A stretch of 15,945 nucleotides of DNA from contig CAMFIY010000016.1 of assembly GCA_945952575.1 (NCBI GenBank), forward strand, positions 1 through 15,945. Reading direction: 5' to 3'. Position 1 is the stretch's first letter, and each line of letters begins with the position of its first letter. The position numbers were made by a program, and so were the translations under genes. Below are positions 1-8,649 of the stretch, one piece after another. This stretch comes from an uncultured Leucobacter sp. Its GTDB lineage: Bacteria; Actinomycetota; Actinomycetes; Actinomycetales; Microbacteriaceae. The notes under the pieces are model-generated. The model searched no databases. It was not told the DNA's origin and was given only the letters and a program-made list of their open reading frames with translations.

Positions 1-260
1 CGGTGTCGAGCGTCACCGAGATCCTCGAGAAGTCCGTGGCGGGCGGCGGCAGCGTCGTGATGTCGAGCCACAGTCTGGATCTGATCCAGCGCGTCTGCGA
101 TCACGTCGCGGTGATCGTCGACGGCTCGGTGATCGCACAGGGCACGGTCGATGAGGTGCGGGACGGGGTCAGCCTCGAGGAGCGCTTCACGCATCTGACC
201 CAGACCGACGAGACGGAGAAGGGTTTGGCGTGGTTGCACGGCTCCTCAGACTCCGAGTGA
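1..260 (+). CDS. ABC transporter ATP-binding protein, C-terminal fragment
   Basis: This is the 3' end of an ABC transporter ATPase; the start and the Walker A, signature and Walker B motifs lie before the window, and about 85 residues remain, reading from base 3. The H-loop region is visible as MSSHSLDLIQRVCDHVAVIVDGSVIAQG, given here in two pieces because the family signature runs MSSH...L followed by a conserved C-D-x-V-A-V-I stretch and a G-x-V-x-A-x-G turn, typical of ABC-2 export ATPases. The usual short tail S-L-E-E-R-F follows. It would hydrolyse ATP on the inner face of the membrane to drive the permease encoded next. The stop overlaps the permease gene by 31 nt, so the two are translationally coupled. 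The substrate cannot be told from this fragment. Confidence 0.93.
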   Translation, partial: VSSVTEILEKSVAGGGSVVMSSHSLDLIQRVCDHVAVIVDGSVIAQGTVDEVRDGVSLEERFTHLTQTDETEKGLAWLHGSSDSE

Positions 261-1819
261 CGCTGCTCGGCACCGCCTTCCGCGGGAGGTTCGCCGAAGC
301 GGGCAGGCGGGTCGGGCTGGGGCTGCTGGCCGCGCTGGCCGCCGTGGGTCTCGCGTGGGTGCCCGAACTCGTCTCGAACGCGGCGCAGTCCGGGTCGGCG
401 GAGGCGGGGTCGGGTGCGATCGATGTCGTGCTGGGCTCCCTGATCGTCGCGGCCGCGGTGCTCGTGCCGTTCTTCGCCAACCGGCGTCATCTGGAGCCGC
501 GCCAGTTCGGCCTGCTGCCGAAGCGCTCGTCCTCGATCGCCACGGCGCTGCTCGCCTCGACCGTGCTCAGCTGGCCGGCCCTCTGGCTGCTCCTCTGGCT
601 CGGGGTGATGTCGCTGCTGCGCGCCGAGCAGGGAGCCGCCTGGTGGGCGCTCGTGCTCGCCGCCGTGCTGGTCCTGTTGCTGGCGATCAGCGGCGCGCGC
701 CTCATGTCGGGTCTTTCGAAGCTCATCATCTCGCGGCGAAGCAGCGGCGCCCTGCGCGCCGTCGGCCTGCTCATGCTGATCGCGGCCCTGCCGGTGATCG
801 TGTTCGCCGTGGCCCAGTCGCTGCGGACGCCCGGCAGCACGATGACGAGCGACGCGGCCGCGGTGCTCGGGTGGACTCCCTTCGGAGCGCCGTTCGTCGG
901 AGTGCAGCTGGCGTCGGCCGGAGCCGCGTCGGAAGCGCTGCTGCGATTCGGGATCGCCGCCGCGACCGTCCTCGTGCTGATCCTGCTCTGGTATCCGCTG
1001 GTTCGCGCATCGCTCGAACGCATCGAGCGGCCGGTCGACACGACCGTGGCGAGAGACGGGCTCGGCTGGTTCGAACGCTTCCCTGCCCGCCCCGCCTCGG
1101 TGATCGGCGCCCGAGTGCTCACGTACTGGACCCGGGATCCGCGCTACCGGATCGCCTTCGTCGCGATCCCGCTCGCCCCGGTCGTGATGATCGTCGCGCT
1201 CATGATCGCCGGGGTCGGTCCGGAAGCCATCGCGCTCGTACCGGTTCCGGTGATCCTGCTGCTGCTCGGCTGGTCGTTGCACAACGATGTCGCATCCGAT
1301 TCCACGGCGATCTGGATGCACGTCGCGAGCGGTACGCGGGGGGTCGACGACCGTCGCGGACGGTTGATCCCGGTCATGCTGATCGGTCTGCCGTTGGTGC
1401 TGATCGGGTCGAGTGTGAGCGTGACGGTCGCGGGCGATTGGCGGGTGCTGCCCGCAGTGCTCGGGATGAACCTGGCGGTGCTGCTGGTCTCGTGCGCGGC
1501 GTCGAGCGTCTTCTCCGTGCTGATGCCCTATCCGACGACACGGCCGGGCGACAGCCCGTTCGCGCAGCCGAGCGTATCGGGGTCGGGTGCCGGGCTCGCC
1601 CAGACGCTTTCGATGCTCGCGGCGCTGATCTTCTCGATCCCGGCGGTCTGGGCGTCGGTCGCGGCAATCGCCGAGGCCAGCTTCGGGCTGAACGTCTTCG
1701 CGCTGCTGTTCGGCGCCGGCTACGGCATCCTCCTGCTGATGGGCGGGGTGATGATCGGCGGATTCCTCTTCAACCGTTCATCATCCGAGTTGCTCGGGCT
1801 CACCCAGACCTTCGACTGA
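230..1819 (+). CDS. ABC transporter permease (multi-spanning membrane protein)
   Basis: A 529-residue hydrophobic protein that forms the membrane part of the exporter whose ATPase precedes it. About 12 membrane segments can be picked out by eye, near residues 27-45, 64-82, 102-130, 136-160, 175-196, 236-257, 308-330, 333-350, 383-405, 407-430, 462-485 and 490-515. The GTG start at 230 is chosen because a purine-rich ribosome site (GGAGAAGGG, 214-222) sits 7 nt upstream, and the resulting N-terminus (MVARLLRLRVTLL) matches the usual opening of this actinobacterial permease family. A second GTG at 257, making a 4-nt GTGA overlap with the ATPase stop, is the alternative. No substrate-specific motif is seen, so export of a lipid, antibiotic or peptide cannot be distinguished. 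Confidence 0.9.
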   Translation: MVARLLRLRVTLLGTAFRGRFAEAGRRVGLGLLAALAAVGLAWVPELVSNAAQSGSAEAGSGAIDVVLGSLIVAAAVLVPFFANRRHLEPRQFGLLPKRSSSIATALLASTVLSWPALWLLLWLGVMSLLRAEQGAAWWALVLAAVLVLLLAISGARLMSGLSKLIISRRSSGALRAVGLLMLIAALPVIVFAVAQSLRTPGSTMTSDAAAVLGWTPFGAPFVGVQLASAGAASEALLRFGIAAATVLVLILLWYPLVRASLERIERPVDTTVARDGLGWFERFPARPASVIGARVLTYWTRDPRYRIAFVAIPLAPVVMIVALMIAGVGPEAIALVPVPVILLLLGWSLHNDVASDSTAIWMHVASGTRGVDDRRGRLIPVMLIGLPLVLIGSSVSVTVAGDWRVLPAVLGMNLAVLLVSCAASSVFSVLMPYPTTRPGDSPFAQPSVSGSGAGLAQTLSMLAALIFSIPAVWASVAAIAEASFGLNVFALLFGAGYGILLLMGGVMIGGFLFNRSSSELLGLTQTFD

Positions 1820-1844
1820 CGAGCGTCGCAGGCGGGCGTACACT
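1816..1844 (+). promoter_or_regulatory. Probable leaderless promoter of the DUF3039 gene
   Basis: CTGACG (1816-1821, 4 of 6 matches to TTGACA) is followed after 17 nt by TACACT (1839-1844), a good TANNNT -10 box. Six bases then separate it from the ATG at 1851. A transcript starting about 7 nt after the -10 would begin at the start codon itself, and no Shine-Dalgarno sequence is present. The call is by inspection. Confidence 0.6.
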
Positions 1845-1850
1845 CGAGAC

Positions 1851-2126
1851 ATGGGAATCTTCACGCGTGACCAGCCAGGCGGCGGTGCCGGTGGCACCGA
1901 CGTGCTCGACCGCGAGCTCGAGGAGCTGCTGAAGCAGGATCAGGTCGAGGACGGCGATCACGAGCGCTTCTCGCACTACGTGCCGAAGGACAAGATCCTC
2001 GAGTCCGCGGTGACCGGCAAGCCGGTACGGGCTCTCTGCGGCAAGAAGTGGACGCCCTCGCGCGATCCCGAGAAGTTCCCGGTCTGCCCCGATTGCAAGC
2101 GGGTCTACGAGCGCATGAAGAAGTAG
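1851..2126 (+). CDS. DUF3039 family protein, putative zinc-binding
   Basis: A 91-residue soluble protein of the actinobacterial DUF3039 family, function unknown. The N-terminus is Gly-rich (residues 9-15) and followed by an acidic helix (about 18-36). The conserved core contains H37 and H42 (DHERFSH), then C63 in ALCGKKW, and C79-x2-C82 in FPVCPDCK near the end. That spacing resembles a small zinc ribbon in which one ligand could be a histidine; this is inference from residue pattern. It starts 31 nt after the permease stop but has its own promoter-like sequence, so it need not belong to the transporter operon. It is convergent with pncB, with 31 nt between the stop codons and no clear hairpin there. 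Confidence 0.9.
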   Translation: MGIFTRDQPGGGAGGTDVLDRELEELLKQDQVEDGDHERFSHYVPKDKILESAVTGKPVRALCGKKWTPSRDPEKFPVCPDCKRVYERMKK

Positions 2127-2157
2127 TCGGAGGCGGTCGCGGGGGAGGACTTCGCGG

Positions 2158-3501
2158 TTACCGGTATTCCGTGCGGGTCGCGGGGTCGCCGCGGGTGAGG
2201 CTCATCGCGATCGGCGGCAGCTCTGCGAGGGCTCGGCGGTGGCGATCCCTCGCAGCCTCGATCCCATCTCGGCCGGTGTGTCCCGGCTGCGTCTCCCCTG
2301 CGAGCACGAGTGGCGCCAGGACGGTACGAGTGCGCTCCCCGAGTTCCACACCCTCGTCCTCGCCGCCGGGTCCATCGCCCAGGAAGAGCAGTTCGGCCTG
2401 CGCGATCCCGTGCGCGTCGAGCAGTCGGCGTACGCTCTTGCGGCCGCCGACGGAGGCCTTCTCCGCTGATTTCTTGGCGACGGAGACCCACTCGCCGTCG
2501 TCGCCGGTGCGCGCCACGAGCTTGTAGACCATGCCCATCGTGGGAGATCCGCTGCCGGTGGCGACCGAGGTGCCGACACCGAAGCCGTCGACGGGCGACG
2601 AGGCGAGGGCTGCCACGGTGTGCTCGTCGAGGTCGTTCGTGACGGTGATGCGGGTGCGTGTCGCACCGAGTTCGTCGAGCTGCTTGCGCACCTGTGCGAC
2701 GACCACGGGAAGATCGCCCGAGTCGATCCGCACGGCGCCGAGCTCGGTGCCGGCGACCTCGATGGCGGTGCGCACACCCTGCTCGATGTCGTAGGTGTCG
2801 ACGAGCAGCGTCGTGTCCGGGCCGAGGGTCGCGACCTGCGCTTCGAAGGCTGCGCGCTCGCTGTCGTGCAGCAGGGTGAACGAGTGGGCGGCGGTGCCCA
2901 TGGTCGGGATGCCGTAGCTGCGCCCGGCCTCGAGGTTGCTGGTCGCGCTGAAGCCGGCGATGTAGGCGGCGCGCGCGGCCGCCACGGCGCTGCGCTCACC
3001 GGTGCGCCGGCTGCCCATCTCGGCGAGGGGTTTGCCGTTCGCCGCGTTCACCATGCGACTCGCAGCGGTGGCGATCGCGGAGTCGGCGTTGAGAACGCTG
3101 AGCGCCAGTGTCTCGAGGAGCACGGCCTCGGCGAAGCTCGACTCGATCGTGAGGATCGGGGACCCGGGGAAGAAGACCTCGCCCTCGGGGTACCCCCAGA
3201 TGTCGCCGCGGAAGCGGAAGTCGGCGAGCCAGACGAGCGTGTTCGGGCGCAGGAAGTCCTGGCTTTCGAGCCACGCCAGCTCCTCTTCGCCGAATCGGAA
3301 GCGCTCGATCGCTTCGAGGAGTCGCCCGGTGCCGGCGACGACGCCGTAGCGGCGGGCGCCCGAGAGACGACGGGCGAAGAGCTCGAACACGCTGCGGCGT
3401 TCCGCGGTGCCGGCGGCGAGGGCCGCATCGACCATGGTCAGCTCGTATCGATCGGTCAGCAGGGCGGTTGAGGCGACGGTTGCGTCAATGGCAGCGTTCA
3501 C
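2158..3501 (-). CDS. pncB: Nicotinate phosphoribosyltransferase
   Basis: A 447-residue enzyme of the NAD salvage (Preiss-Handler) pathway that joins nicotinate to PRPP, with ATP hydrolysis, to give nicotinate mononucleotide in the cytosol. Visible family landmarks are the N-terminal TDRYELTM (16-23), GSRRTG (163-168), H206 in GTAAHSF (the histidine that is phosphorylated in this family), IDSGDL (259-264) and DGFGVGT (305-311), the last two belonging to the phosphate-binding barrel. Length is normal. The start is GTG at 3501; no ribosome site precedes it, and a -10-like box 6 nt upstream suggests a leaderless transcript. It begins only 22 nt after the dnaE2 stop on the same strand, so readthrough from the SOS operon is possible. 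Confidence 0.95.
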   Translation of the reverse strand: MNAAIDATVASTALLTDRYELTMVDAALAAGTAERRSVFELFARRLSGARRYGVVAGTGRLLEAIERFRFGEEELAWLESQDFLRPNTLVWLADFRFRGDIWGYPEGEVFFPGSPILTIESSFAEAVLLETLALSVLNADSAIATAASRMVNAANGKPLAEMGSRRTGERSAVAAARAAYIAGFSATSNLEAGRSYGIPTMGTAAHSFTLLHDSERAAFEAQVATLGPDTTLLVDTYDIEQGVRTAIEVAGTELGAVRIDSGDLPVVVAQVRKQLDELGATRTRITVTNDLDEHTVAALASSPVDGFGVGTSVATGSGSPTMGMVYKLVARTGDDGEWVSVAKKSAEKASVGGRKSVRRLLDAHGIAQAELLFLGDGPGGEDEGVELGERTRTVLAPLVLAGETQPGHTGRDGIEAARDRHRRALAELPPIAMSLTRGDPATRTEYR

Positions 3502-3507
3502 GGGTTC

Positions 3508-3537
3508 AGCCTAGTGAGTCCGTCTACTGGAAGTCAC
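3508..3537 (-). promoter_or_regulatory. Probable leaderless promoter of pncB
   Basis: On the minus strand GTGACT (3537-3532, sharing TGAC with the -35 consensus) is followed after 18 nt by TAGGCT (3513-3508), a TANNNT -10. Exactly 6 nt (GAACCC) separate it from the GTG start at 3501. The -35 overlaps the last codons of dnaE2. The call is by inspection; the -35 is weak. Confidence 0.5.
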
Positions 3538-6500
3538 GGGAGGAGATCCCGGTGGGTGCGGGCAGCGGCTCGAAGTCGCCGGCTATGACGTTCAGCACGC
3601 CGTCGGGTGAGCGTTCGAGCGCACCGGAGATCAGTAGCGCGGGAGAGGATCGCGCCACCAGGCGATGGCGCTGCCAGACATCGGACCAGACCACGACGTT
3701 CACGCTGCCGGCCTCGTCCTCGAGCGTGACGAAGGTGATGCCGCCGGCCGTGCGGGGGCGCTGGCGGTGGGTGACGAGACCGGCGACGCGCACCGGGCTG
3801 CCGGGCGGGGCGGACGCGAGCGTATCGGATCTTCGCACTCCGCGTGCGTCGAGCGCCTCGCGCATGAGCGCGAGCGGGTGCCGGCCGGAGACGACGCCGG
3901 TGGTCCACAGGTCGAGCTCGGTCTGCTCCGCCTCGGTCAGCACGGGAAGGAGCGGCGGCTGGACGTACACGGCGATCCCCGGGAGGAACCGTTCTCGGTT
4001 CTCGGCCGCCGGTGCAGCGCTCCAGAGCGCCTCGCGCCGCCCGATCCCGAGACCCTCGCAGGCGCCGGCCGTGGCGAGCGCCTCGAGCTGCTCCGCGTCC
4101 AGATCCGCACGCCGGGCCAGATCTGCGAGATCGGCGAACGGCGTCGTCGCGCGCGCCGCCACGATGCGCTCCGCCACCGCCTCGGTGATGCCGCGCATCT
4201 CGGAGAGCCCGATTCTGACAGCGAAGGCTCCATCGCGGCGGTGGGTGCCGCTCGTGTCGGGGGAATCGCGGTCGAATGCGCCGATCGGGGGCTGCTCGCG
4301 CGACACGCAGGAGTCGCGGCGCGCGTGAGCGGGCTGGTCCTGGATCGCTTCGAGCCCGGCATGCGCGCCGGAGCGCTGCACGTCAGGCGGCAGCACCTGC
4401 ACCCCATGCCGTCGTGCGTCCTCCGTCAGCGTGCGGGGCGAGTAGAAGCCCATCGGCTGCGAGCGGAGCAGGCCGGCCAGGAACGCGGCGGGGTAGTGAA
4501 GTTTGAGCCAGGCGCTCGCGTAGACGAGCAGTGCGAAGCTGATCGAGTGGCTCTCGGCGAAGCCGAAGTCGGCGAATGCCTCGATCTGCGCGTAGAGACG
4601 CTCGGCCTGATCCTGCTCGATGCCGTTCTCGCGCATCCCTGCGAAGAGCTTCGCCTTCATCTTCTCGAACTTCGCGATGCCGCGCTTCGAGCCCATGGCG
4701 CGGCGCAGGTAGTCGGCGTCCTCGGCATCGCAGTTCCCGACCGCTCGCGCCATCTCCATCAGCTGCTCCTGGAAGATGGGCACGCCGAGCGTCCGCTCGA
4801 GTACCGGCTCGAGCAGGGGGTGCGGGTAGGTGACCTTGTCGATCTTGTCGCGGCGGCGCAGGTACGGGTGCACCGCGCCGCCCTGCAGCGGCCCGGGGCG
4901 GATCAGCGCGATCTCGACGGCGAGGTCGTAGAAGTTGCGCGGCTTCAGCCGGGGCAGCGTGTTGAGCTGCGCCCGGCTCTCGAGCTGGAACACGCCGATC
5001 GCATCGGCGCGGCAGAGCATGTCGTACACACCCGGTTCCTCCTTGGGCAGCGTGTCGAGCGTCCACCGCTCGCCGGTGGCCGCGGCCGCGAGCTCCATCG
5101 TGATGCGCAGGGCGCTCAGCATGCCGAGGCCGAGCAGGTCGAACTTGACGAGACCCATCGAGGCGCAGGCGTCCTTGTCCCACTGCAGCACGGTGCGATT
5201 CGGCATTCGCGCGTGCTCGATCGGACAGACCTCGCCGACCGGCTGCTCGGTCAGCACCATGCCGCCCGAGTGGATGCCGAGATGCCGGGGCCCTCGCATC
5301 AGGCCGTCGGCGAGTCGGCGGACGTCTGCGGGAACCTCGTCCTCCCGAGGCTCGTCGCTGGCGCCCGGCGCCGGATCCGGCAGCGGCATCTCGCCCCAGC
5401 GTTCAGCCAGTTTCGCGAGTCTCAGTTGCTGCGCAGGGGAGTAGCCGAGCGCCTTGGCCGCGTCCCGGATGGCGCTGCGCGGCCGGTAGCTGATCACGTT
5501 CGCGACCTGGGCGGCGTTGCGCCGGCCGTACTTCTCGTAGACGTACTGGATCACCTCTTCTCGCTGCCCGCTCTCGAAGTCGATGTCGATGTCGGGCTCC
5601 TCGTCGCGCATGCTGCTGAGGAAGCGTTCGAACGGCAGGTTGTAGAAGATCGCGTCGACCTCGGTGACGCGGAGTACGTAACAGACCGCCGAGCTCGCAG
5701 CGGATCCGCGCCCCTGGCAGAGGATGCCGAGGCTGCGGGCGTACTCCACGATGTCGTGCACGATCAGGAAGTAGCCGGGGAAGTCCTTCTCCTCGATGAG
5801 CGACAGCTCCCGTTCGAGCCGGGCCTCGACCTTCGTCCTCACCCGGGGATCGCCCATGTCGTAGCGGCTCTCCGCGCCGCGGTAGGCGAGCTCGCGCAGC
5901 CAGCTGTTCAGGGTGTGCCCATCGGGGACATCGAGCTTCGGCAGCTTCGGGCGAGCCGCGCGCAGCGGGAAGGCGAGCTCGCGGCCGAGCAGCGCTGCAC
6001 GGGCGACAGCTGCGGGGTGGCGGGCGAAGCGACGATACATGGCCGCACCGGAGCGCAGGTGGGCTGCGCCGCTCGCGGGCAGATAGGGGTCGAGCTCGTC
6101 GAGACTGCGTCGCGAGCGGATCGCCGCCATCGCCTCGGCGAGCGGCGCCTCCTCGGCGGTCGCGTAGTGCACGGCGCCAGTGGCGAGAGTGGGCAGATGC
6201 GCTTCGGTCGCGAGTGCCGCGAGGAGATCATTGCGGGTATCGTCCCCGGGATGCCCATGGTCGGTGAGCTCGACGAACACACGATCGTGTCCGAACAGCG
6301 AGGTCAGCCGCTCCAATGCTGCACGGGCGCCCGCTTCTCCGTCGCTGCGGTTCGCGGATCCGTCGATGACGGAGTCGAGCGCGCGTCGCACGGCTCCCTT
6401 CCGGCACCCGGTGAGCACGGCCCACTCGCCGGAACTCTTCGCTGCCAGCGCCTCGAGGTCGTAGACCGGGCGTCCTTTCTCGCCGCCCGCGAGCTGCCCG

Positions 6501-6979
6501 TCGGTGATGGCCGAGGCGAGGCGATGGTAGCCGCTCACTCCTTGTGCGAGCAGCAGCAGGTGCGTGCCCTGCGGGTCCGCCGCGCCGAGCTGGGGGGCGT
6601 CGAGCCCGAGCGAGAGTTCCGCACCGTAGACGGTTTCGAGCTCCGGATGATCGGTCGCCGCCTCGGCGAAGTCGGCGGCGCCCTGCAGTCCGTCGTGGTC
6701 GGTGATCGCGAGCGCCGTCAGCCCTAATCCCGCAGCCTCCGCGATCAGAGCTTCGGGTGAGCTTGCGCCGTCGAGGAAGCTGTAGTGGCTGTGCACATGC
6801 AGCTCGGCATAGGGGTGGGTCTTGCGGGCTTCAGCTGCTGCGGCTGCTGCCTGTTCGGCTTCCTGAGTGCTCGCGCGCCCGGTGCCCCTCTGCGCCGTCG
6901 TCCTCTCCGGCCCCGGTTTGCGGCCGGAGAGGATCCGCTCGAGTTCGCCCCAGGAGATCGCGGGGTTGTGCCACCCCAT
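3524..6979 (-). CDS. dnaE2: Error-prone DNA polymerase III alpha subunit, DnaE2
   Basis: A 1151-residue C-family polymerase that carries out damage-induced translesion synthesis with ImuA' and ImuB. The N-terminal PHP domain shows HVHSHYSFLDG (61-71) and ITDHD (92-96). The polymerase core has CQGRGSAAS (421-429), the catalytic aspartates in PDIDIDF (D463 and D465) and a further aspartate in KFDLLGLG. Near the C-terminus is an OB-fold region (VRVAGLVTHRQRPRTAGG). The opening MGWHNPAISWGELERILSG is the family's usual N-terminus, and a perfect AAAGGAGGT ribosome site lies just upstream, so ATG 6979 is preferred over the in-frame GTG at 7003. Residues around 880-925 form an unusually long polar linker. 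It lies 59 nt downstream of imuB and is probably cotranscribed from the LexA-controlled promoter. Confidence 0.96.
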   Translation of the reverse strand: MGWHNPAISWGELERILSGRKPGPERTTAQRGTGRASTQEAEQAAAAAAEARKTHPYAELHVHSHYSFLDGASSPEALIAEAAGLGLTALAITDHDGLQGAADFAEAATDHPELETVYGAELSLGLDAPQLGAADPQGTHLLLLAQGVSGYHRLASAITDGQLAGGEKGRPVYDLEALAAKSSGEWAVLTGCRKGAVRRALDSVIDGSANRSDGEAGARAALERLTSLFGHDRVFVELTDHGHPGDDTRNDLLAALATEAHLPTLATGAVHYATAEEAPLAEAMAAIRSRRSLDELDPYLPASGAAHLRSGAAMYRRFARHPAAVARAALLGRELAFPLRAARPKLPKLDVPDGHTLNSWLRELAYRGAESRYDMGDPRVRTKVEARLERELSLIEEKDFPGYFLIVHDIVEYARSLGILCQGRGSAASSAVCYVLRVTEVDAIFYNLPFERFLSSMRDEEPDIDIDFESGQREEVIQYVYEKYGRRNAAQVANVISYRPRSAIRDAAKALGYSPAQQLRLAKLAERWGEMPLPDPAPGASDEPREDEVPADVRRLADGLMRGPRHLGIHSGGMVLTEQPVGEVCPIEHARMPNRTVLQWDKDACASMGLVKFDLLGLGMLSALRITMELAAAATGERWTLDTLPKEEPGVYDMLCRADAIGVFQLESRAQLNTLPRLKPRNFYDLAVEIALIRPGPLQGGAVHPYLRRRDKIDKVTYPHPLLEPVLERTLGVPIFQEQLMEMARAVGNCDAEDADYLRRAMGSKRGIAKFEKMKAKLFAGMRENGIEQDQAERLYAQIEAFADFGFAESHSISFALLVYASAWLKLHYPAAFLAGLLRSQPMGFYSPRTLTEDARRHGVQVLPPDVQRSGAHAGLEAIQDQPAHARRDSCVSREQPPIGAFDRDSPDTSGTHRRDGAFAVRIGLSEMRGITEAVAERIVAARATTPFADLADLARRADLDAEQLEALATAGACEGLGIGRREALWSAAPAAENRERFLPGIAVYVQPPLLPVLTEAEQTELDLWTTGVVSGRHPLALMREALDARGVRRSDTLASAPPGSPVRVAGLVTHRQRPRTAGGITFVTLEDEAGSVNVVVWSDVWQRHRLVARSSPALLISGALERSPDGVLNVIAGDFEPLPAPTGISSRDFQ

Positions 6980-6986
6980 GACTCGG

Positions 6987-6995
6987 ACCTCCTTT
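6987..6995 (-). promoter_or_regulatory. Strong Shine-Dalgarno site of dnaE2
   Basis: AAAGGAGGT on the minus strand is complementary to the 16S rRNA 3' end and lies 7 nt before ATG 6979. It fixes the start of dnaE2 and contrasts with the missing ribosome sites at most other gene starts here. Confidence 0.8.
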
Positions 6996-7038
6996 CGTCT
7001 CACCCTCCAGCCGCGGATGCCGTAGCCCGAGGATGCGG

Positions 7039-8649
7039 TCAGGCGTAGTGGGCCTCTGCCGCCCAGCCGCGGTCGGCCTCATATCTCAGCAGCCAGGCGT
7101 CCCCGTCATCGAGAACCAGTTGCACGCGATAAAGACGGGCGTCCGGTGCAGGCTCCTGAGCCGGATCCGGCGGTGCGTCCCGCACGGATCCTCGTCCGGG
7201 TTCGTCTGGTGAGCGGGATGCGGCATCGCGTGCAGAGCCGTGCGCGGCACCGCTTCCTCGATCCCGGCCGCGCCACCATCGTTCGCGCAGCGGCCACGGC
7301 GACGACCACCCGCACACCTCCGCCGCCAGCATCCGCCCGGCCACGCCGAGCCTGGCCGGCTCTGCGCTCAGCAGCTGCTCGTCGTCGATCCTGACGGCGA
7401 CACCGGAGCGGTCCAACAGCACCGCCATCCGCGCTTCGGGGAACACTGCGCTCGGCGCGGCACCCAGCAGACGGCCGGGCCAGGGGCCGGTGCGAGATCG
7501 TTGGGAGATCGGCCTCGTCCCCCACGCGACCAGTCGCTGCCGATCGGAACTCAACCGCCCGCCGGTGAGCTCTCCGGTGCCGACACCCTCATGCCCGAGC
7601 AGGCTCTGCACGCGACTGAGGTGGTGGTGCACGCGCTCGTCCGGCGCTGTGCTCCAGAGGCCGGGCTCGTGTTCGGAGGCTCGCGCGGTGCGTATCGGAG
7701 TGAACACGACTTCGGCAATGCCCGCTCCACCCCGTTCCGGGTCGCGTGGCAGAGCGCCGGCCTGCCAGCGCACGCGGTTCACGACATCGGCCGTGGTGAA
7801 TCGTGTCGGGTGCGCCCATTGCCGTTCGTGCCGTATGCCGATGTCGTCGCTGAGCTCGACGCGAAGTTCGGTGCAGACGAGCCCGCGCTCGACGAGCTCG
7901 CGGATCAATCGCTCCGCCGGTGCGCTGCAGGCGAACGCGAGCTGATCCGTTCCGTCGAGCGGGGGCTCGAACGAGAGACGCACTGTCAGATCCCGCACCG
8001 GTTCCCTGGGGAGCACTTCGGGCGCGTGAGCCGCAGCCTGTCCGCGTGCCCGCCGGTGCGCAGCGATCCCGAGCGGACCGAATCGTTCACGCACTGCGGA
8101 CTCCGGCAGTGCGGCGAACGCCCCCAGAGTGCGGATGCCGAGTCCCAACAGCACCTCGGCGAGGCCCTCGCCGGCGGCGCGCCCGACCGGTAGCGGCGCG
8201 AGCAGGCGGGCGGTCGCGTCATCCGGGACGATGCGCACGCCGGGGGAAGGCGCATCGATCCCGGGATCTCCCTCGGCGGCCCGAGCCGTCTGCTCCGCGG
8301 CGAAGCGGCCGCTCGCGATCCCGACCCTCGCCGCGGCGATCCCGTGTGCGGAGACGCAGATGATGAGCGCTGCTGCGGCATCCGCTTCGCCGCCGTAGTA
8401 GCGCGCGGCGCCGCGCGCCCGAGCGGCGCACAACCCGCCCCGTATCGATTCGATCCCGGGTATCAGCTCCTCGACGCTGCGCAGCAGCTGCTCCCAGCGA
8501 CGCCCGCGTTCCTCGGCGAGCCCGGGTTCCTCTTGCGTGCGCGGTCGTCGACCGCGCCGTGCTTCGTCGGCCTGAGCACTGCGCAGCAACTCCTCGTCGA
8601 GCTCGGGGATCCAGAGCACCATGACTCGCTCCGGCCCGCTGCTCAACAT
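7039..8649 (-). CDS. imuB: ImuB, catalytically inactive Y-family polymerase homologue
   Basis: A 536-residue protein of the ImuB (DNA polymerase Y-like) family, the hub that in mycobacteria links DnaE2 and ImuA' to the sliding clamp. The opening reads VLWIPELDEE (11-20) in place of the catalytic D-x-D of active Y-family polymerases, and the palm acidic pair is not apparent, as expected for a non-catalytic ImuB. A helix-hairpin-helix-like stretch (LLGLGIRTLGAFAALP, 167-182) and a little-finger region follow. A possible clamp-binding motif is QRLVAWG (371-377). A low-complexity linker (about 461-503) leads to a C-terminal DUF6504-like segment (506-536, LYRVQLVLDDGDAWLLRYE). ATG 8649 overlaps the imuA' stop (ATGTTGA); ATG 8622, giving MVLWIPELD, is an alternative start. 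The open frame continues upstream to 9051, but that part is antisense shadow over imuA'. Confidence 0.9.
   Translation of the reverse strand: MLSSGPERVMVLWIPELDEELLRSAQADEARRGRRPRTQEEPGLAEERGRRWEQLLRSVEELIPGIESIRGGLCAARARGAARYYGGEADAAAALIICVSAHGIAAARVGIASGRFAAEQTARAAEGDPGIDAPSPGVRIVPDDATARLLAPLPVGRAAGEGLAEVLLGLGIRTLGAFAALPESAVRERFGPLGIAAHRRARGQAAAHAPEVLPREPVRDLTVRLSFEPPLDGTDQLAFACSAPAERLIRELVERGLVCTELRVELSDDIGIRHERQWAHPTRFTTADVVNRVRWQAGALPRDPERGGAGIAEVVFTPIRTARASEHEPGLWSTAPDERVHHHLSRVQSLLGHEGVGTGELTGGRLSSDRQRLVAWGTRPISQRSRTGPWPGRLLGAAPSAVFPEARMAVLLDRSGVAVRIDDEQLLSAEPARLGVAGRMLAAEVCGWSSPWPLRERWWRGRDRGSGAAHGSARDAASRSPDEPGRGSVRDAPPDPAQEPAPDARLYRVQLVLDDGDAWLLRYEADRGWAAEAHYA

Noticed and set aside
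101..1321. A 406-codon minus-strand frame opposite the ABC permease
   Set aside because: The translation is almost entirely R, E, H, D, G and Q, typical of an antisense shadow of a hydrophobic membrane protein.
3665..6727. A 1020-codon open frame on the plus strand, antisense to dnaE2
   Set aside because: It mirrors the codon pattern of a GC-rich gene, its translation is low-complexity R/E/A/G-rich with no recognisable domain, and dnaE2 on the other strand is unmistakable.
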